Assembly: GCF_052857255.1 (NCBI RefSeq)
Contig: NC_135504.1
Location: 142,750,121-142,814,120, forward strand
Length of the DNA: 64,000 nucleotides
Source: Amblyomma americanum
Lineage: Eukaryota; Arthropoda; Arachnida; Ixodida; Ixodidae
Reading direction: 5' to 3'
Part shown: piece after piece, positions 34,571 to 47,790 of the stretch
How the letters are laid out: each line of letters starts with the position of its first letter
Position numbering within the stretch: the stretch's first letter is position 1
Position numbers and translations under genes: made by a program
Notes under the pieces: generated by a model
Databases searched by the model: none
Told to the model about the DNA's origin: nothing
What the model saw: the letters and a program-made list of their open reading frames with translations, nothing else

Positions 34571-37066
34571 TGGAGAAATTCAGTGCTGCATAAAATCTGC
34601 GCTGGAGAAACTCAGGGCTGGAGAAACTCCGCGCTGGAGGAACTCCGTGCTTGACAAACTCCGCGCTGGAGAAGCTCCGTGTTGGAGAAACTCCGCGCTG
34701 GAGAAACTCCGCGCTGGAGAAACTTTGCGTTGGAGAAACTGCGCGTTGGAGAAACTCCACGTTGGAGAAACTCCACGTTGGAGAAAGTCTGCGTTGGAGA
34801 AAGTCCGCGTTGGAGAGAGTCCACGATGGAGAAACTCCGCGCTGGAGAAACTCCGCGTTTGAGAAACTCCGAACTGGAGAAACTCCGCGATGGAGACACT
34901 CCGCGCTGGAGAAACTCCGTTTTGGAGAAACTCCGTGTTGGAGAAACGTCGCGTTGGAGAAACTCCGCGTTAGAGAATCTCCGCGCTTGAAACACACCGC
35001 GCTGGAGAAACTCCGCGTTGTAGAAAGTCCGCGTCGGAGAATGTCCGCGTTGGAGAAAGTCCGCGTTGGAGAAACTCCGTGTTGTAGAAACTCCGCCTTG
35101 GAGAAACATCGCGTTGAAGAAACGGCGCGTTGGAGATTCTCCGCGTTGGAGAAACTCCGCACTTGAAACACACCGCGCTGGAGAAACTCCGCGTTGGAGA
35201 AAGTCCGCGTTGGAGAAGGTCCGCGTTGGAGGAAGTCCGCGTTGTATAAACTCCGCGCTGGAGAAACTCCGCGATGGAGAAACTCCGCGACGGACAAACT
35301 CCGCGATGTAGAAACTCCGCGTTGGAGAAAAGTCCGCTCTGGAGAGACTCTACGCTGGAGAAACTCCGCGCTGGAGCAACTCCGCGTTGGAGAAACTCCC
35401 GCTGGAGAAATTCAGTGCTGCATAAAATCTGCGCTGGAGAAACTCAGGGCTGGAGAAACTCCGCGCTGGAGGAACTCCGTGCTGGACAAACTCCGCGCTG
35501 GAGAAACTCCGTGTTGGAGAAACTCCGCGCTGGAGAAACTCCGCGCTGGAGAAACTTTGCGTTGGAGAAACTGCGCGTTGGAGAAACTCCGCGTTGGAGA
35601 AACTCCATGTTGGAGAAAGTCTGCGTTGGAGAAAGTCCGCGTTGGAGAGAGTCCGTGATGGAGAAACTCCGCGCTGGAGAAACTCCGCGTTTGAGAAACT
35701 CCGAACTGGAGAAACTCCGCGATGGAGACACTCCGCGCTGGAGAAACTTCGTTTTGGAGAAACTCCGTGTTGGAGAAACGTCGCGTTGGAGAAACTCCGC
35801 GTTAGAGAATCTCCGCGCTTGAAACACACCGCGCTGGAGAAACTCCGCGTTGGAGAAAGTCCGCGTCGGAGAATGTCCGCGTTGGAGAAAGTCCGCGTTG
35901 GAGAAACTCCGTGTTGTAGAAACTCCGCCTTGGAGAAACTTCGCGTTGAAGAAACGACGCGTTGGAGATTCTCCGCGTTGGAGAAACTCCGCACTTGAAA
36001 CACACCGCGCTGGAGAAACTCCGCGTTGGAGAAAGTCCGCGTTGGAGAAGGTCCGCGTTGGAGGAAGTCCGCGTTGGAGAAAGTCCGCGTTGAAGAAACT
36101 TCGCGTTGAAGGAAGTCCGCGTTGGAGAAAGTCCGCGCTGGAGAAACTCCGCGTTGTATAAACTCCGCGCTGGAGAAACTCCGCGATGGAGAAACTCCGC
36201 GACGGACGAACTCCGCGATGGAGAAACTCCGCGTTGGAGAAAAGTCCGCTCTTGAGAAATTCTACGCTGGAGAAACTCCGCGCTGGAGCAACTCCGCGTT
36301 GGAGAAACTCCGCGCTGGAGCAACTCCGCGTTGGAGCAACTCCCGCTTGAGAAATTCCGTGCTGCATAAAATCTGCGCTGGAGAAACTCCGGGCTGGAGA
36401 AACTCCGCGTTGGAGAAACTCCGTGCTGGACAAACTCCGCGCTGGAGAAACTCCGTGTTGGAGAATGTCCGCGTTGGAGAGAGTCCGCGATGGAGAAACT
36501 CCGCGCTGGAGAAACTCCGCGTTTGAGAAACTCCGAACTGGAGAAACTCCGCGATGGAGACACTCCGCGCTGGAGAAACTCCGTTTTGGAGAAACTCCGT
36601 GTTGGAGAAACTTCGCGTTGGAGAAACTCCGCCTTGGAGAAACTTCGCTTTGAAGAAACGGCGCGTTGGAGAAACTCCGCGTTAGAGAAACTCCGCGCTG
36701 GAAACACACCGCGCTGGAGAAACTCCGCGTTGGAGAAAGTCAGCGTCGGAGAAGGTCCGCGTTGGAGAAAGTCCGCGTTGGGGAAAATCCGTGTTGTAGA
36801 AACTCCGCCTTGGAGAAGCTTCGCGTTGAAGAAACGGCGCGATGAAGATACTCCGCGTTGGAGAAACTCCGCGCTTGAAACACACCGCGCTGGAGAAACT
36901 CCGCGTTGGAGAAAGTCCGCGTTGGAGAAGTTCCATGTTGGAGAAAGTCCGCGTTGGAGAAAGTCCGCGTTGAAGAAACTCCGCGTTGAAGAAAGTCCGC
37001 GTTGGAGAAAGTCCGCGCTGGAGAAACTCCGCGTTGTATAAACTCCGCGCTGGAGAAACTCCGCGA
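34571..37066. repeat. 2.48-kb tandem duplication, copy B
   Basis: Starts with TGGAGAAATTCAGTGCTG, as at 32091. It ends near 37066, where CGCGATGGAG continues into CTCCTCGGCGGAC instead of repeating the junction. Private substitutions are few, for example GAGAGACTC near 35343 against GAGAAACTC in copy A. Low divergence implies a recent event. Confidence 0.88.
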
Positions 37067-40000
37067 TGGAGAAACTCCTCGGCGGACAAACTCCGGGATG
37101 TAGAAACTCCGCGTTGGAGAAAAGTCCGCTCTGGAGAAACTCTACTCTGGAGAAACTCCGCGCTGGAGCAACTCCGCGTTGGAGAAACTCCCGCTGGAGA
37201 AATTCCGTGCTGCATAAAATCTGCGCTGGAGAAACTCCGGGCTGGAGAAACTCCGCGCTGGAGAAACTCCGTGCTGAACAAACTCCGCGCTGGAGAAACT
37301 TCGCGATGGAGACACTCCGCGCTGGAGAAACTCCGTGTTGGGGAGACTTCGCGTTGAAGAAACGGCGCGTTGGAGAAGCTCCGCGTTGGAGAAACTCCGC
37401 GCTTGAAACACACCACGCTGGAGAAACTCCGCGTTGGAGAAAGTCCGCGTCGGAGAAGGTCCGCGTTGGAGAAAGTCCGCGTTGGAGAAAATCCGTGTTG
37501 TAGAAACTCTGCGTTGAAGAAAGTCCGCGTTGGAAAAAGTCCGCGCTGGAGAAACTCCGCGTTGTATAAACTCCGCGCTGGAGAAACTCCGCGATGGAGA
37601 AACTCCTCGGCGGACAAACTCCGCGATGTAGAAACTCCGCGTTGGAGAAAAGTCTGCTCTGGAGAAACTCTACTCTGGAGAAACTCCGCGCTAGAGCAAC
37701 TCCGCGTTGGAGAAACTCCCGCTGGAGAAATTCCGTGCTGCATAAAATCTGCGCTGGAGAAACTCCGGGCTGGAGAAACTCCGCGCTGGAGAAACTCCGT
37801 GTTGGAGAAAGTCCGCGTTGGAGAGAGTCCGCGATGGAGAAACTCCGCGCTGGAGAAACTCCGCGTTTGAGAAACTCCGAACTGGAGAAACTCCGCGATG
37901 GAGGCACTCCGCGCTGGAGAAACTCCGTTTTGGAGAAACTCCGTGTTGGAGAAACTTCGCGTTGGAGAAACTCCGCCTTGGAGAAACTTCGCGTTGAAGA
38001 AACGGCGCGTTGGAGATTATCCGCGTTGGAGAAACTCCGCACTTGAAACACACCGCGCTGGAGAAACTCCACGTTGGAGAAAGTCCGCGTTGGAGAAAGT
38101 CCGCGTTGGAGAGAGTCCGCGATGGAGAAACTCCGCGCTTGAGAAACTCCGCGTTTGAGAAATTCCGAACTGGAGAAACTCCGCGATGGAGACACTCCGC
38201 GCTGGAGAAACTCCGTTTTGGAGAAACTCCGTGTTGGAGAAATTTCGCGTTGGAGAAACTCCGCCTTGGAGAAACTTCGCTTTGAAGAAACTCCGCGTTA
38301 GAGGAACTCCGCGTTAGAGGAACTCCGCACTTGAAACACACCGCGCTGGAGAAACTCCGCGTTGGAGAAAGTCCGCGTTGGAGAAACTTCGCGTTGAAGA
38401 AAGTCCGCATTGGAGAAAGTCCGCGCTGTAGAAACTCCGCGTTGTATAATCTCCGCGCTGGAGAAACTCCGCGATGGAGAAACTCCACGACGGACAAACT
38501 CCGCGATGGAGAAACTCCGCGTTGGAGAAAAGTCCGCTCTGGAGAAATTTTACGCTGGAGAAACTCCGCGCTGGAGCAACTCCGCGTTGGAGAAACTCCG
38601 CGCTGGAGAAACTCCGTGCTGCATAAAATCTGCGCTGGAGAAACTCCGGGCTGGAGAAACTCCGCGCTGGAGAAACTCTGTGCTGGACAAACTCTGCGCA
38701 GGAGAAACTTCGCGTTGGAAAAACTGCGCATTGGAGAAACTCCGCGTTGGAGAAACTCCGCGTTGGAGAAAGTCCGCGTTGGAGAGTGTCCGCGATGGGG
38801 AAACTCCGCGCTGGAGAAACTCTGCGTTTGAGAAACTCCGAACTGGGCAAACTCCGCGATGGAGACACTCCGCGCTGGAGAAACTCTGTGTTGGGGAGAC
38901 TTCGCGTTGGAGAAACGGTGCGTTGGAGAAGCTCCGCGTTGGAGAAACTCCGCGCTTGAAACACACCGCTCTGGAGAAACTCCGCGTTGGAGAAAGTCCG
39001 CGTTGGAGAATGTCCGCGTTGGAGAAAGTCCGCGTTGGAGAAAGTCCGCGTTGGAGAAACTCCGCGTTGAAGAAAGTGCGCGTTGGAGAAAGTCCGCGCT
39101 GGAGAAACTCCGCGTTGGATAAACTCCGAGCTGGAGAAACTCCGCGATGGAGAAACTCCGCGACGGACAAACTTCGCGATGGAGAAACTCCGCGTTGGTG
39201 ATGAAAGTCCGCGTTGGAGAAAAGTCCGCGCTGGAGAAACTCTACGCTGGAGAAACTCCGGGCTGGAGAAACTCCGTGCTGGAGAAACTCCGTGTTGGAG
39301 AAACTCCGTGTTGGAAAAACCGCGTTGGAGAAACTCCGCGTTGGTGAAAGTCCGCGTTGGAGAACGTCCGCGCTGGAGAAACTCCGCTCTGGAGAAACTC
39401 CGCTCTGGAGAAACTCCGCTCTGGAGAAACTCCGCGTTTGAGAAACTCCGAACTGGAGAAACTCCGCGCTGGAGATACTCCGCGGTGGAGAAACTCCGCG
39501 CTGGAGAAACTCCGTGCTGCATAAAATCTGCGCTGGAGAAACTCCGGGCTGGGGAAACTCCGCGCAGGAGAAACTCCGTGCTGGACAAACTCCGCGCTTG
39601 AGAAACTCCGTGTTCGAGAAACTCCGCGCTGGAGAAACTTCGCGTTGGAGAAACTGCGCGTTGGAGAAACTCCGCGTTGGAGAAAGTCCGCGTCGGAGAG
39701 AGTCCGCGATGGAGAAACTCCGCGCTGGAGAAACTCCACGTTTGAGGAACTCCGAACTCTAGAAAATCCGCGATGGAGACACTCCGGGCTGGAGAAACTC
39801 CGCGCTGGAGAAAATCCGTGTTGGAGAAACTCCGCGTTGGGGAAACTTCGCGTTGGAGAAACAGCGCGTTGGAGACTCCGCGTTGGAGAAACTCCGCGCT
39901 TGAAACACACCGCGCTGGAGAAACTCCGCGTTGGAGAAAGTCCGCGTTGGAGAAAGTCCGCGCTGGGGAAACTCCGCGTTAAATAAACTCCGCGCTGGAG

Positions 40001-40578
40001 AAACTCCGCGATGAAGAAAGTCTGCGACGGACAAACTCCGCGATGGAGAAACTCCGCGTTGGAGAAAAGTCCGCTCTGGAGAAACGCTACGCTGGAGAAA
40101 CTCCGCGCTGGAGCAACTCCGCGTTGGAGAAACTCCGCGCTGGAAAAACTCCGTGCTGCATTAAATCTGCGCTGGAGAAACTCCGGGCTGGAGAAACTTC
40201 GCGCTGGAGAAACTCCGTGTTAGAGAAACTCCGTGTTGGGGAAACTTCGCGTTGGAGAAACTCCGCCTTGGAGAAACTTCGCTTTGAAGAAACGGCGCGT
40301 TGGAGAAACTCCGCGTTAGAGAAACTCCGCGCTTGAAACACACCGCGCTGGAGAAGCACCGCGTTGGAGAAAGTCCGCGTCGGAGAAGGTCCGTGTTGGA
40401 GAAAGTCCGCGTTGGAGAAACTTCGCGTTTGAAAAACTCCGAACTGGAGGAACTCCGCGATGGAGACACTCCGCGCTGGAGAAACTCCGTGTTGGGGAGA
40501 CTTCGCGTTGAAGAAACGGCGCGTTGGAGAAGCTCCGCGTTTGAGAAACTCCGCGCTTGAAACACACCGCGCTGGAGA
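36721..40578. repeat. 3.86-kb tandem duplication, copy A
   Basis: Offset to copy B is 3858 bp, established at GTCAGCGTCGG (36739 versus 40597) and held to about 40.3 kb. 3858 is 241 monomers plus 2 bp because irregular units are included (a 19-mer, 14-mers, 15-mers and 17-mers). Left-end markers include GATGAAGATACTCC and CTCCTCGGCGGAC, the latter twice (about 37074 and 37602). At about 38281-38330 this copy has two adjacent GTTAGAGGAAC units where copy B has one, compensated by a change in the preceding CGGCGCG unit. Confidence 0.88.
39188..39440. repeat. Irregular-length patch with CTCTGG triplet
   Basis: The densest run of abnormal units. A 19-bp unit with inserted TGA (39188-39206, GTTGGTGATGAAAG) is followed by the landmark pair CTCTACG and CTCCGGGCTGG. 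Next come a unit ending GGAAAAA and a 14-bp unit (39320-39333), then a GGTGAAAGTCC unit. Three consecutive CTCCGCTCTGGAGAAA units close the patch, followed by GTTTGAG. The same patch recurs at about 43046-43298 and 48725-48977. It was therefore formed before the 3.86-kb duplication and copied with it. Confidence 0.88.
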
Positions 40579-43500
40579 AACTCCGCGTTGGAGAAAGTCA
40601 GCGTCGGAGAAGGTCCGCGTTGGAGAAAGTCCGCGTTGGGGAAAATCCGTGTTGTAGAAACTCCGCCTTGGAGAAGCTTCGCGTTGAAGAAACGGCGCGA
40701 TGAAGATACTCCGTGTTGGAGAAACTCCGCGCTTGAAACACACCGCGCTGGAGAAACTCCGCGTTGGAGAAAGTCCGCGTTGGAGAAGGTCCATGTTGGA
40801 GAAAGTCCGCGTTGAAGAAAGTCCGCGTTGGAGAAACTCCGCGTTGAAGAAAGTCCGCGTTGGAGAAAGTCCGCGCTGGAGAAACTCCGCGTTGTATAAA
40901 CTCCGCGCTGGAGAAACTCCGCGATGGAGAAACTCCTCGGCGGACAAACTCCGCGATGTAGAAACTCCGCGTTGGAGAAAAGTCCGCTCTGGAGAAACTC
41001 TACTCTGGAGAAACTCCGCGCTGGAGCAACTCCGCGTTGGAGAAACTCCCGCTGGAGAAATTCCGTGCTGCATAAAATCTGCGCTGGAGAAACTCCGGGC
41101 TGGAGAAACTCCGCGCTGGAGAAACTCCGTGCTGGACAAACTCCGCGCTGGAGAAACTTCGCGATGGAGACACTCCGCGCTGGAGAAACTCCGTGTTGGG
41201 GAGACTTCGGGTTGAAGAAACGGCGCGTTGGAGAAGCTCCGCGTTGGAGAAACTCCGCGCTTGAAACACACCGCGCTGGAGAAACTCCGCGTTGGAGAAA
41301 GTCCGCGTCGGAGAAGGTCCGCGTTGGAGAAAGTCCGCGTTTTAGAAAATCCGTGTTGTAGAAACTCCGCGTTGAAGAAAGTCCGCGTTGGAGAAAGTCC
41401 GCGCTGGAGAAACTCCGCGTTGTATAAACTCCGCGCTGGAGAAACTCCGCGATGGAGAAACTCCTCGGCGGACAAACTCCGCGATGTAGAAACTCCGCGT
41501 TGGAGAAACGTCCGCTCTGGAGAAACTCTACTCTGGAGAAACTCCGCGCTAGAGCAACTCCGCGTTGGAGAAACTCCCGCTGGAGAAATTCCGTGCTGCA
41601 TAAAATCTGCGCTGGAGAAACTCCGGGCTGGAGAAACTCCGCGCTGGAGAAACTCCGTGTTGGAGAAAGTCCGCGTTGGAGAGAGTCCTCGATGGAGAAA
41701 CTCCGCGCTGGAGAAACTCCGCGTTTGAGAAACTCCGAACTGGAGAAACTCCGCGATGGAGGCACTCCGCGCTGGAGAAACTCCGTTTTGGAGAAACTCC
41801 GTGTTGGAGAAACTTCGCGTTGGAGAAACTCCGCCTTGGAGAAACTTCGCGTTGAAGAAACGGCGCGTTGGAGATTATCCGCGTTGGAGAAACTCCGCAC
41901 TTGAAACACACCGCGCTGGAGAAACTCCACGTTGGAGAAAGTCCGCGTTGGAGAAAGTCCGCGTTGGAGAGAGTCCGCGATGGAGAAACTCCGCGCTTGA
42001 GAAACTCCGCCTTTGAGAAATTCCGAACTGGAGAAACTCCGCGATGGAGACACTCCGCGCTGGAGAAACTCCGTTTTGGAGAAACTCCGTGTTGGAGAAA
42101 CTTCGCGTTGGAGAAACTCCGCATTGGAGAAACTTCGCTTTGAAGAAACGGCGCGTTGGAGAAACTCCGCGTTAGAGGAACTCCGCACTTGAAACACACC
42201 GCGCTGGAGAAACTCCGCGTTGGAGAAAGTCCGCGTTGGAGAAACTTCGCGTTGAAGAAAGTCCGCATTGGAGAAAGTCCGCGCTGTAGAAACTCCGCGT
42301 TGTATAATCTCCGCGCTGGAGAAACTCCGCGATGGAGAAACTCCACGACGGACAAACTCCGCGATGGAGAAACTCCGCGTTGGAGAAAAGTCCGCTCTGG
42401 AGAAATTTTACGCTGGAGAAACTCCGCGCTGGAGCAACTCCGCGTTGGAGAAACTCCGCGCTGGAGAAACTCCGTGCTGCATAAAATCTGCGCTGGAGAA
42501 ACTCCGGGCTGGAGAAACTCCGCGCTGGAGAAACTCTGTGCTGGACAAACTCTGCGCAGGAGAAACTTCGCGTTGGAAAAACTGCGCATTGGAGAAACTC
42601 CGCGTTGGAGAAACTCCGCGTTGGAGAAAGTCCGCGTTGGAGAGTGTCCGCGATGGGGAAACTCCGCGCTGGAGAAACTCTGCGTTTGAGAAACTCCGAA
42701 CTGGGCAAACTCCGCGATGGAGACACTCCGCGCTGGAGAAACTCTGTGTTGGGGAGACTTCGCGTTGGAGAAACGGTGCGTTGGAGAAGCTCCGCGTTGG
42801 AGAAACTCCGCGCTTGAAACACACCGCTCTGGAGAAACTCCGCGTTGGAGAAAGTCCGCGTTGGAGAATGTCCGCGTTGGAGAAAGTCCGCGTTGGAGAA
42901 AGTCCGCGTTGGAGAAACTCCGCGTTGAAGAAAGTGCGCGTTGGAGAAAGTCCGCGCTGGAGAAACTCCGCGTTGGATAAACTCCGAGCTGGAGAAACTC
43001 CGCGATGGAGAAACTCCGCGACGGACAAACTCCGCGATGGAGAAACTCCGCGTTGGTGATGAAAGTCCGCGTTGGAGAAAAGTCCGCGCTGGAGAAACTC
43101 TACGCTGGAGAAACTCCGGGCTGGAGAAACTCCGTGCTGGAGAAACTCCGTGTTGGAGAAACTCCGTGTTGGAAAAACCGCGTTGGAGAAACTCCGCGTT
43201 GGTGAAAGTCCGCGTTGGAGAACGTCCGCGCTGGAGAAACTCCGCTCTGGAGAAACTCCGCTCTGGAGAAACTCCGCTCTGGAGAAACTCCGCGTTTGAG
43301 AAACTCCGAACTGGAGAAACTCCGCGCTGGAGATACTCCGCGGTGGAGAAACTCCGCGCTGGAGAAACTCCGTGCTGCATAAAATCTGCGCTGGAGAAAC
43401 TCCGGGCTGGGGAAACTCCGCGCAGGAGAAACTCCGTGCTGGACAAACTCCGCGCTTGAGAAACTCCGTGTTCGAGAAACTCCGCGCTGGAGAAACTTCG

Positions 43501-44388
43501 CGTTGGAGAAACTGCGCGTTGGAGAAACTCCGCGTTGGAGAAAGTCCGCGTCGGAGAGAGTCCGCGATGGAGAAACTCCGCGCTGGAGAAACTCCACGTT
43601 TGAGGAACTCCGAACTCTAGAAAATCCGCGATGGAGACACTCCGGGCTGGAGAAACTCCGCGCTGGAGAAAATCCGTGTTGGAGAAACTCCGCGTTGGGG
43701 AAACTTCGCGTTGGAGAAACAGCGCGTTGGAGACTCCGCGTTGGAGAAACTCCGCGCTTGAAACACACCGCGCTGGAGAAACTCCGCGTTGGAGAAAGTC
43801 CGCGTTGGAGAAAGTCCGCGCTGGGGAAACTCCGCGTTAAATAAACTCCGCGCTGGAGAAACTCCGCGATGAAGAAAGTCTGCGACGGACAAACTCCGCG
43901 ATGGAGAAACTCCGCGTTGGAGAAAAGTCCGCTCTGGAGAAACGCTACGCTGGAGAAACTCCGCGCTGGAGCAACTCCGCGTTGGAGAAACTCCGCGCTG
44001 GAAAAACTGCGTGCTGCATTAAATCTGCGCTGGAGAAACTCCGGGCTGGAGAAACTTCGCGCTGGAGAAACTCCGTGTTAGAGAAACTCCGTGTTGGGGA
44101 AACTTCGCGTTGGAGAAACTCCGCCTTGGAGAAACTTCGCGCTTGAAACACACCGCGCTGGAGAAGCACCGCGTTGGAGAAAGTCCGCGTCGGAGAAGGT
44201 CCGTGTTGGAGAAAGTCCGCGTTGGAGAAACTTCGCGTTTGAAAAACTCCGAACTGGAGGAACTCCGCGATGGAGACACTCCGCGCTGGAGAAACTCCGT
44301 GTTGGGGAGACTTCGCGTTGAAGAAACGGCGCGTTGGAGAAGCTCCGCGTTTGAGAAACTCCGCGCTTGAAACACACCGCGCTGGAGA
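40579..44388. repeat. 3.86-kb tandem duplication, copy B
   Basis: Continues at an offset of 3858 bp from copy A. A further copy begins near 44389. Its offset is 3810 bp because a 48-bp (three-monomer) deletion removed the CTTTGAAG, CGGCGCG and GTTAGAG units near 44137, where CTTCGCGCTTGAAAC is formed. 42.16-44.05 kb is present again at 47.79-49.73 kb (offsets 5631 then 5679). Confidence 0.87.
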
Positions 44389-45380
44389 AACTCCGCGTTG
44401 GAGAAAGTCAGCGTCGGAGAAGGTCCGCGTTGGAGAAAGTCCGCGTTGGGGAAAATCCGTGTTGTAGAAACTCCGCCTTGGAGAAGCTTCGCGTTGAAGA
44501 AACGGCGCGATGAAGATACTCCGTGTTGGAGAAACTCCGCGCTTGAAACACACCGCGCTGGAGAAACTCCGCGTTGGAGAAAGTCCGCGTTGGAGAAGGT
44601 CCATGTTGGAGAAAGTCCGCGTTGAAGAAAGTCCGCGTTGGAGAAACTCCGCGTTGAAGAAAGTCCGCGTTGGAGAAAGTCCGCGCTGGAGAAACTCCGC
44701 GTTGTATAAACTCCGCGCTGGAGAAACTCCGCGATGGAGAAACTCCTCGGCGGACAAACTCCGCGATGTAGAAACTCCGCGTCGGAGAAAAGTCCGCTCT
44801 GGAGAAACTCTACTCTGGAGAAACTCCGCGCTGGAGCAACTCCGCGTTGGAGAAACTCCCGCTGGAGAAATTCCGTGCTGCATAAAATCTGCGCTGGAGA
44901 AACTCCGGGCTGGAGAAACTCCGCGCTGGAGAAACTCCGTGCTGGACAAACTCCGCGCTGGAGAAACTTCGCGATGGAGACACTCCGCGCTGGAGAAACT
45001 CCGTGTTGGGGAGACTTCGGGTTGAAGAAACGGCGCGTTGGAGAAGCTCCGCGTTGGAGAAACTCCGCGCTTGAAACACACCGCGCTGGAGAAACTCCGC
45101 GTTGGAGAAAGTCCGCGTCGGAGAAGGTCCGCGTTGGAGAAAGTCCGCGTTTTAGAAAATCCGTGTTGTAGAAACTCCGCGTTGAAGAAAGTCCGCGTTG
45201 GAGAAAGTCCGCGCTGGAGAAACTCCGCGTTGTATAAACTCCGCGCTGGAGAAACTCCGCGATGGAGAAACTCCTCGGCGGACAAACTCCGCGATGTAGA
45301 AACTCCGCGTTGGAGAAAAGTCCGCTCTGGAGAAACTCTGCTCTGGAGAAACTCCGCGCTGGAGCAACTCCGCGTTGGAG
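44389..45380. repeat. Partial third copy of the 3.86-kb unit
   Basis: Follows 40579-41570 at an offset of 3810 bp. Identity stops near 45380, where AACTGCCGCTTGAG appears and the sequence becomes like 36.3-37.6 kb. The unit at 44775-44787 reads CTCCGCGTCGGAG, a perfect 5-bp inverted repeat around CGT. Its counterpart 3810 bp upstream has TGGAG, so this is a private change. Confidence 0.82.
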
Positions 45381-47790
45381 AAACTGCCGCTTGAGAAATT
45401 CCGTGCTGCATAAAATCTGCGCTGGAGAAACTCCGGGCTGGAGAAACTCCGCGTTGGAGAAACTCCGTGCTGGACAAACTCCGCGCTGGAGAAACTCCGT
45501 GTTGGAGAATGTCCGCGTTGGAGAGAGTCCGCGATGGAGAAACTCCGCGCTGGAGAAACTCCGCGTTTGAGAAACTCCGAACTGGAGAAACTCCGCGATG
45601 GAGACACTCCGCGCTGGAGAAACTCCGTTTTGGAGAAACTCCGTGTTGGAGAAACTTCGCGTTGGAGAAACTCCGCCTTGGAGAAACTTCGCTTTGAAGA
45701 AACGGCGCGTTGGAGAAACTCCGCGTTAGAGAAACTCCGCGCTTGAAACACACCGCGCTGGAGAAACTCCGCGTTGGAGAAAGTCAGCGTCGGAGAAGGT
45801 CCGCGTTGGAGAAAGTCCGCGTTGGAGAAAATCCGTGTTGTAGAAACTCCGCCTTGGAGAAACTTCGCGTTGAAGAAACGGCGCGTTGAAGATACTCCGC
45901 GTTGGAGAAACTCCGCGCTTGAAACACACCGCGCTGGAGAAACTCCGCGTTGGAGAAAGTCCGCGTTGGAGAAGTTCCATGTTGGAGAAAGTCCGCGTTG
46001 GAGAAAGTCCGCGTTGAAGAAACTCCGCGTTGAAGAAAGTCCGCGTTGGAGAAAGTCCGCGCTGGAGAAACTCCACGTTGTATAAACTCCGCGCTGGAGA
46101 AACTCCGCGATGGAGAAACTCCTCGGCGGACAAACTCCGCGATGTAGAAACTCCGCGTTGGAGAAAAGTCCGCTCTGGAGAAACTCTACTCTGGAGAAAC
46201 TCCGCGCTGGAGCAACTCCGCGTTGGAGAAACTCCCGCTGGAGAAATTCCGTGCTGCATAAAATCTGCGCTGGAGAAACTCCGGGCTGGAGAAACTCCGC
46301 GCTGGAGAAACTCCGTGCTGGACAAACTCCGCGCTGGAGAAACTTCGCGATGGAGACACTCCGCGCTGGAGAAACTCCGTGTTGGGGAGACTTCGCGTTG
46401 AAGAAACGGCGCGTTGGAGAAGCTCCGCGTTGGAGAAACTCCGCGCTTGAAACACACCACGCTGGAGAAACTCCGCGTTGGAGAAAGTCCGCGTCGGAGA
46501 AGGTCCGCGTTGGAGAAAGTCCGCGTTGGAGAAAATCCGTGTTGTAGAAACTCCGCGTTGAAGAAAGTCCGCGTTGGAAAAAGTCCGCGCTGGAGAAACT
46601 CCGCGATGGAGAAACTCCTCGGCGGACAAACTCCGCGATGTAGAAACTCCGCGTTGGAGAAAAGTCTGCTCTGGAGAAACTCTACTCTGGAGAAACTCCG
46701 CGCTAGAGCAACTCCGCGTTGGAGAAACTCCCGCTGGAGAAATTCCGTGCTGCATAAAATCTGCGCTGGAGAAACTCCGGGCTGGAGAAACTCCGCGCTG
46801 GAGAAACTCCGTGTTGGAGAAAGTCCGCGTTGGAGAGAGTCCGCGATGGAGAAACTCCGCGCTGGAGAAACTCCGCGTTTGAGAAACTCCGAACTGGAGA
46901 ATCTCCGCGATGGAGGCACTCCGCGCTGGAGACTCCGTTTTGGAGAAACTCCGTGTTGGAGAAACTTCGCGTTGGAGAAACTCCGCCTTGGAGAAACTTC
47001 GCGTTGAAGAAACGGCGCGTTGGAGATTCTCCGCGTTGGAGAAACTCCGCACTTGAAACACACCGCGCTGGAGAAACTCCGCGTTGGAGAAAGTCCGCGT
47101 TGGAGAAGGTCCGCGTTGGAGGAAGTCCGCGTTGGAGAAAGTCCGCGTTGGAGAAACTTCGCGTTGAAGAAAGTCCGCATTGGAGAACGTCCGCGCTGTA
47201 GAAACTCCGCGTTGTATAAACTCCGCGCTGGAGAAACTCCGCGATGGAGGAACTCCGCGACGGACAAACTCCGCGATGGAGAAACTCCGCGTTGGAGAAA
47301 AGTCCGCTCTGGAGAAATTCTACGCTGGAGAATCTCCGCGCTGGAGCAACTCCGCGTTGGAGAAACTCCGCGCTGGAGAAACTCCGTGCTGCATAAAATC
47401 TGCGCTGGAGAAACTCCGGGCTGGAGAAACTCCGCGCTGGAGAAACTCCGTGCTGGACAAACTCTGCGCAGGAGAAACTCCGTGTTGGAGAAAGTCCGCG
47501 CTGGAGAAACTGCGTTGCAGAAACTGCGCGTTGGAGAAACTCCGCGTTGGAGAAACTCCACGTTGGAGAAAGTCCGCGTTGGAGAAAGTCCGCGTTGGAG
47601 AGAGTCCGCGATGGAGAAACTCCGCGCTTGAGAAACTCCGCGTTTGAGAAATTCCGAACTGGAGAAACTCCGCGATGGAGACACTCCGCGCTGGAGAAAC
47701 TCCGTTTTGGAGAAACTCCGTGTTGGAGAAACTTCGCGTTGGAGAAACTCCGCCTTGGAGAAACTTCGCTTTGAAGAAACGGCGCGTTGG
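45381..47790. repeat. Mixed stretch related to 36.4-38.3 kb
   Basis: 45.47-46.57 kb matches 36.42-37.53 kb at an offset of 9044 bp. A loss of three monomers follows near 46590: the TATAAA unit and its neighbours are missing before CTCCTCGGCGGAC. The remainder carries family II markers (GCACTTGAAAC near 47048 and 47815, CCGTTTTGGAG near 46935 and 47700) and the GGAGGAACTCC unit before GACGGACAAAC near 47247. A truncated unit CTGGAGACTCCG lies near 46925. Confidence 0.8.
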
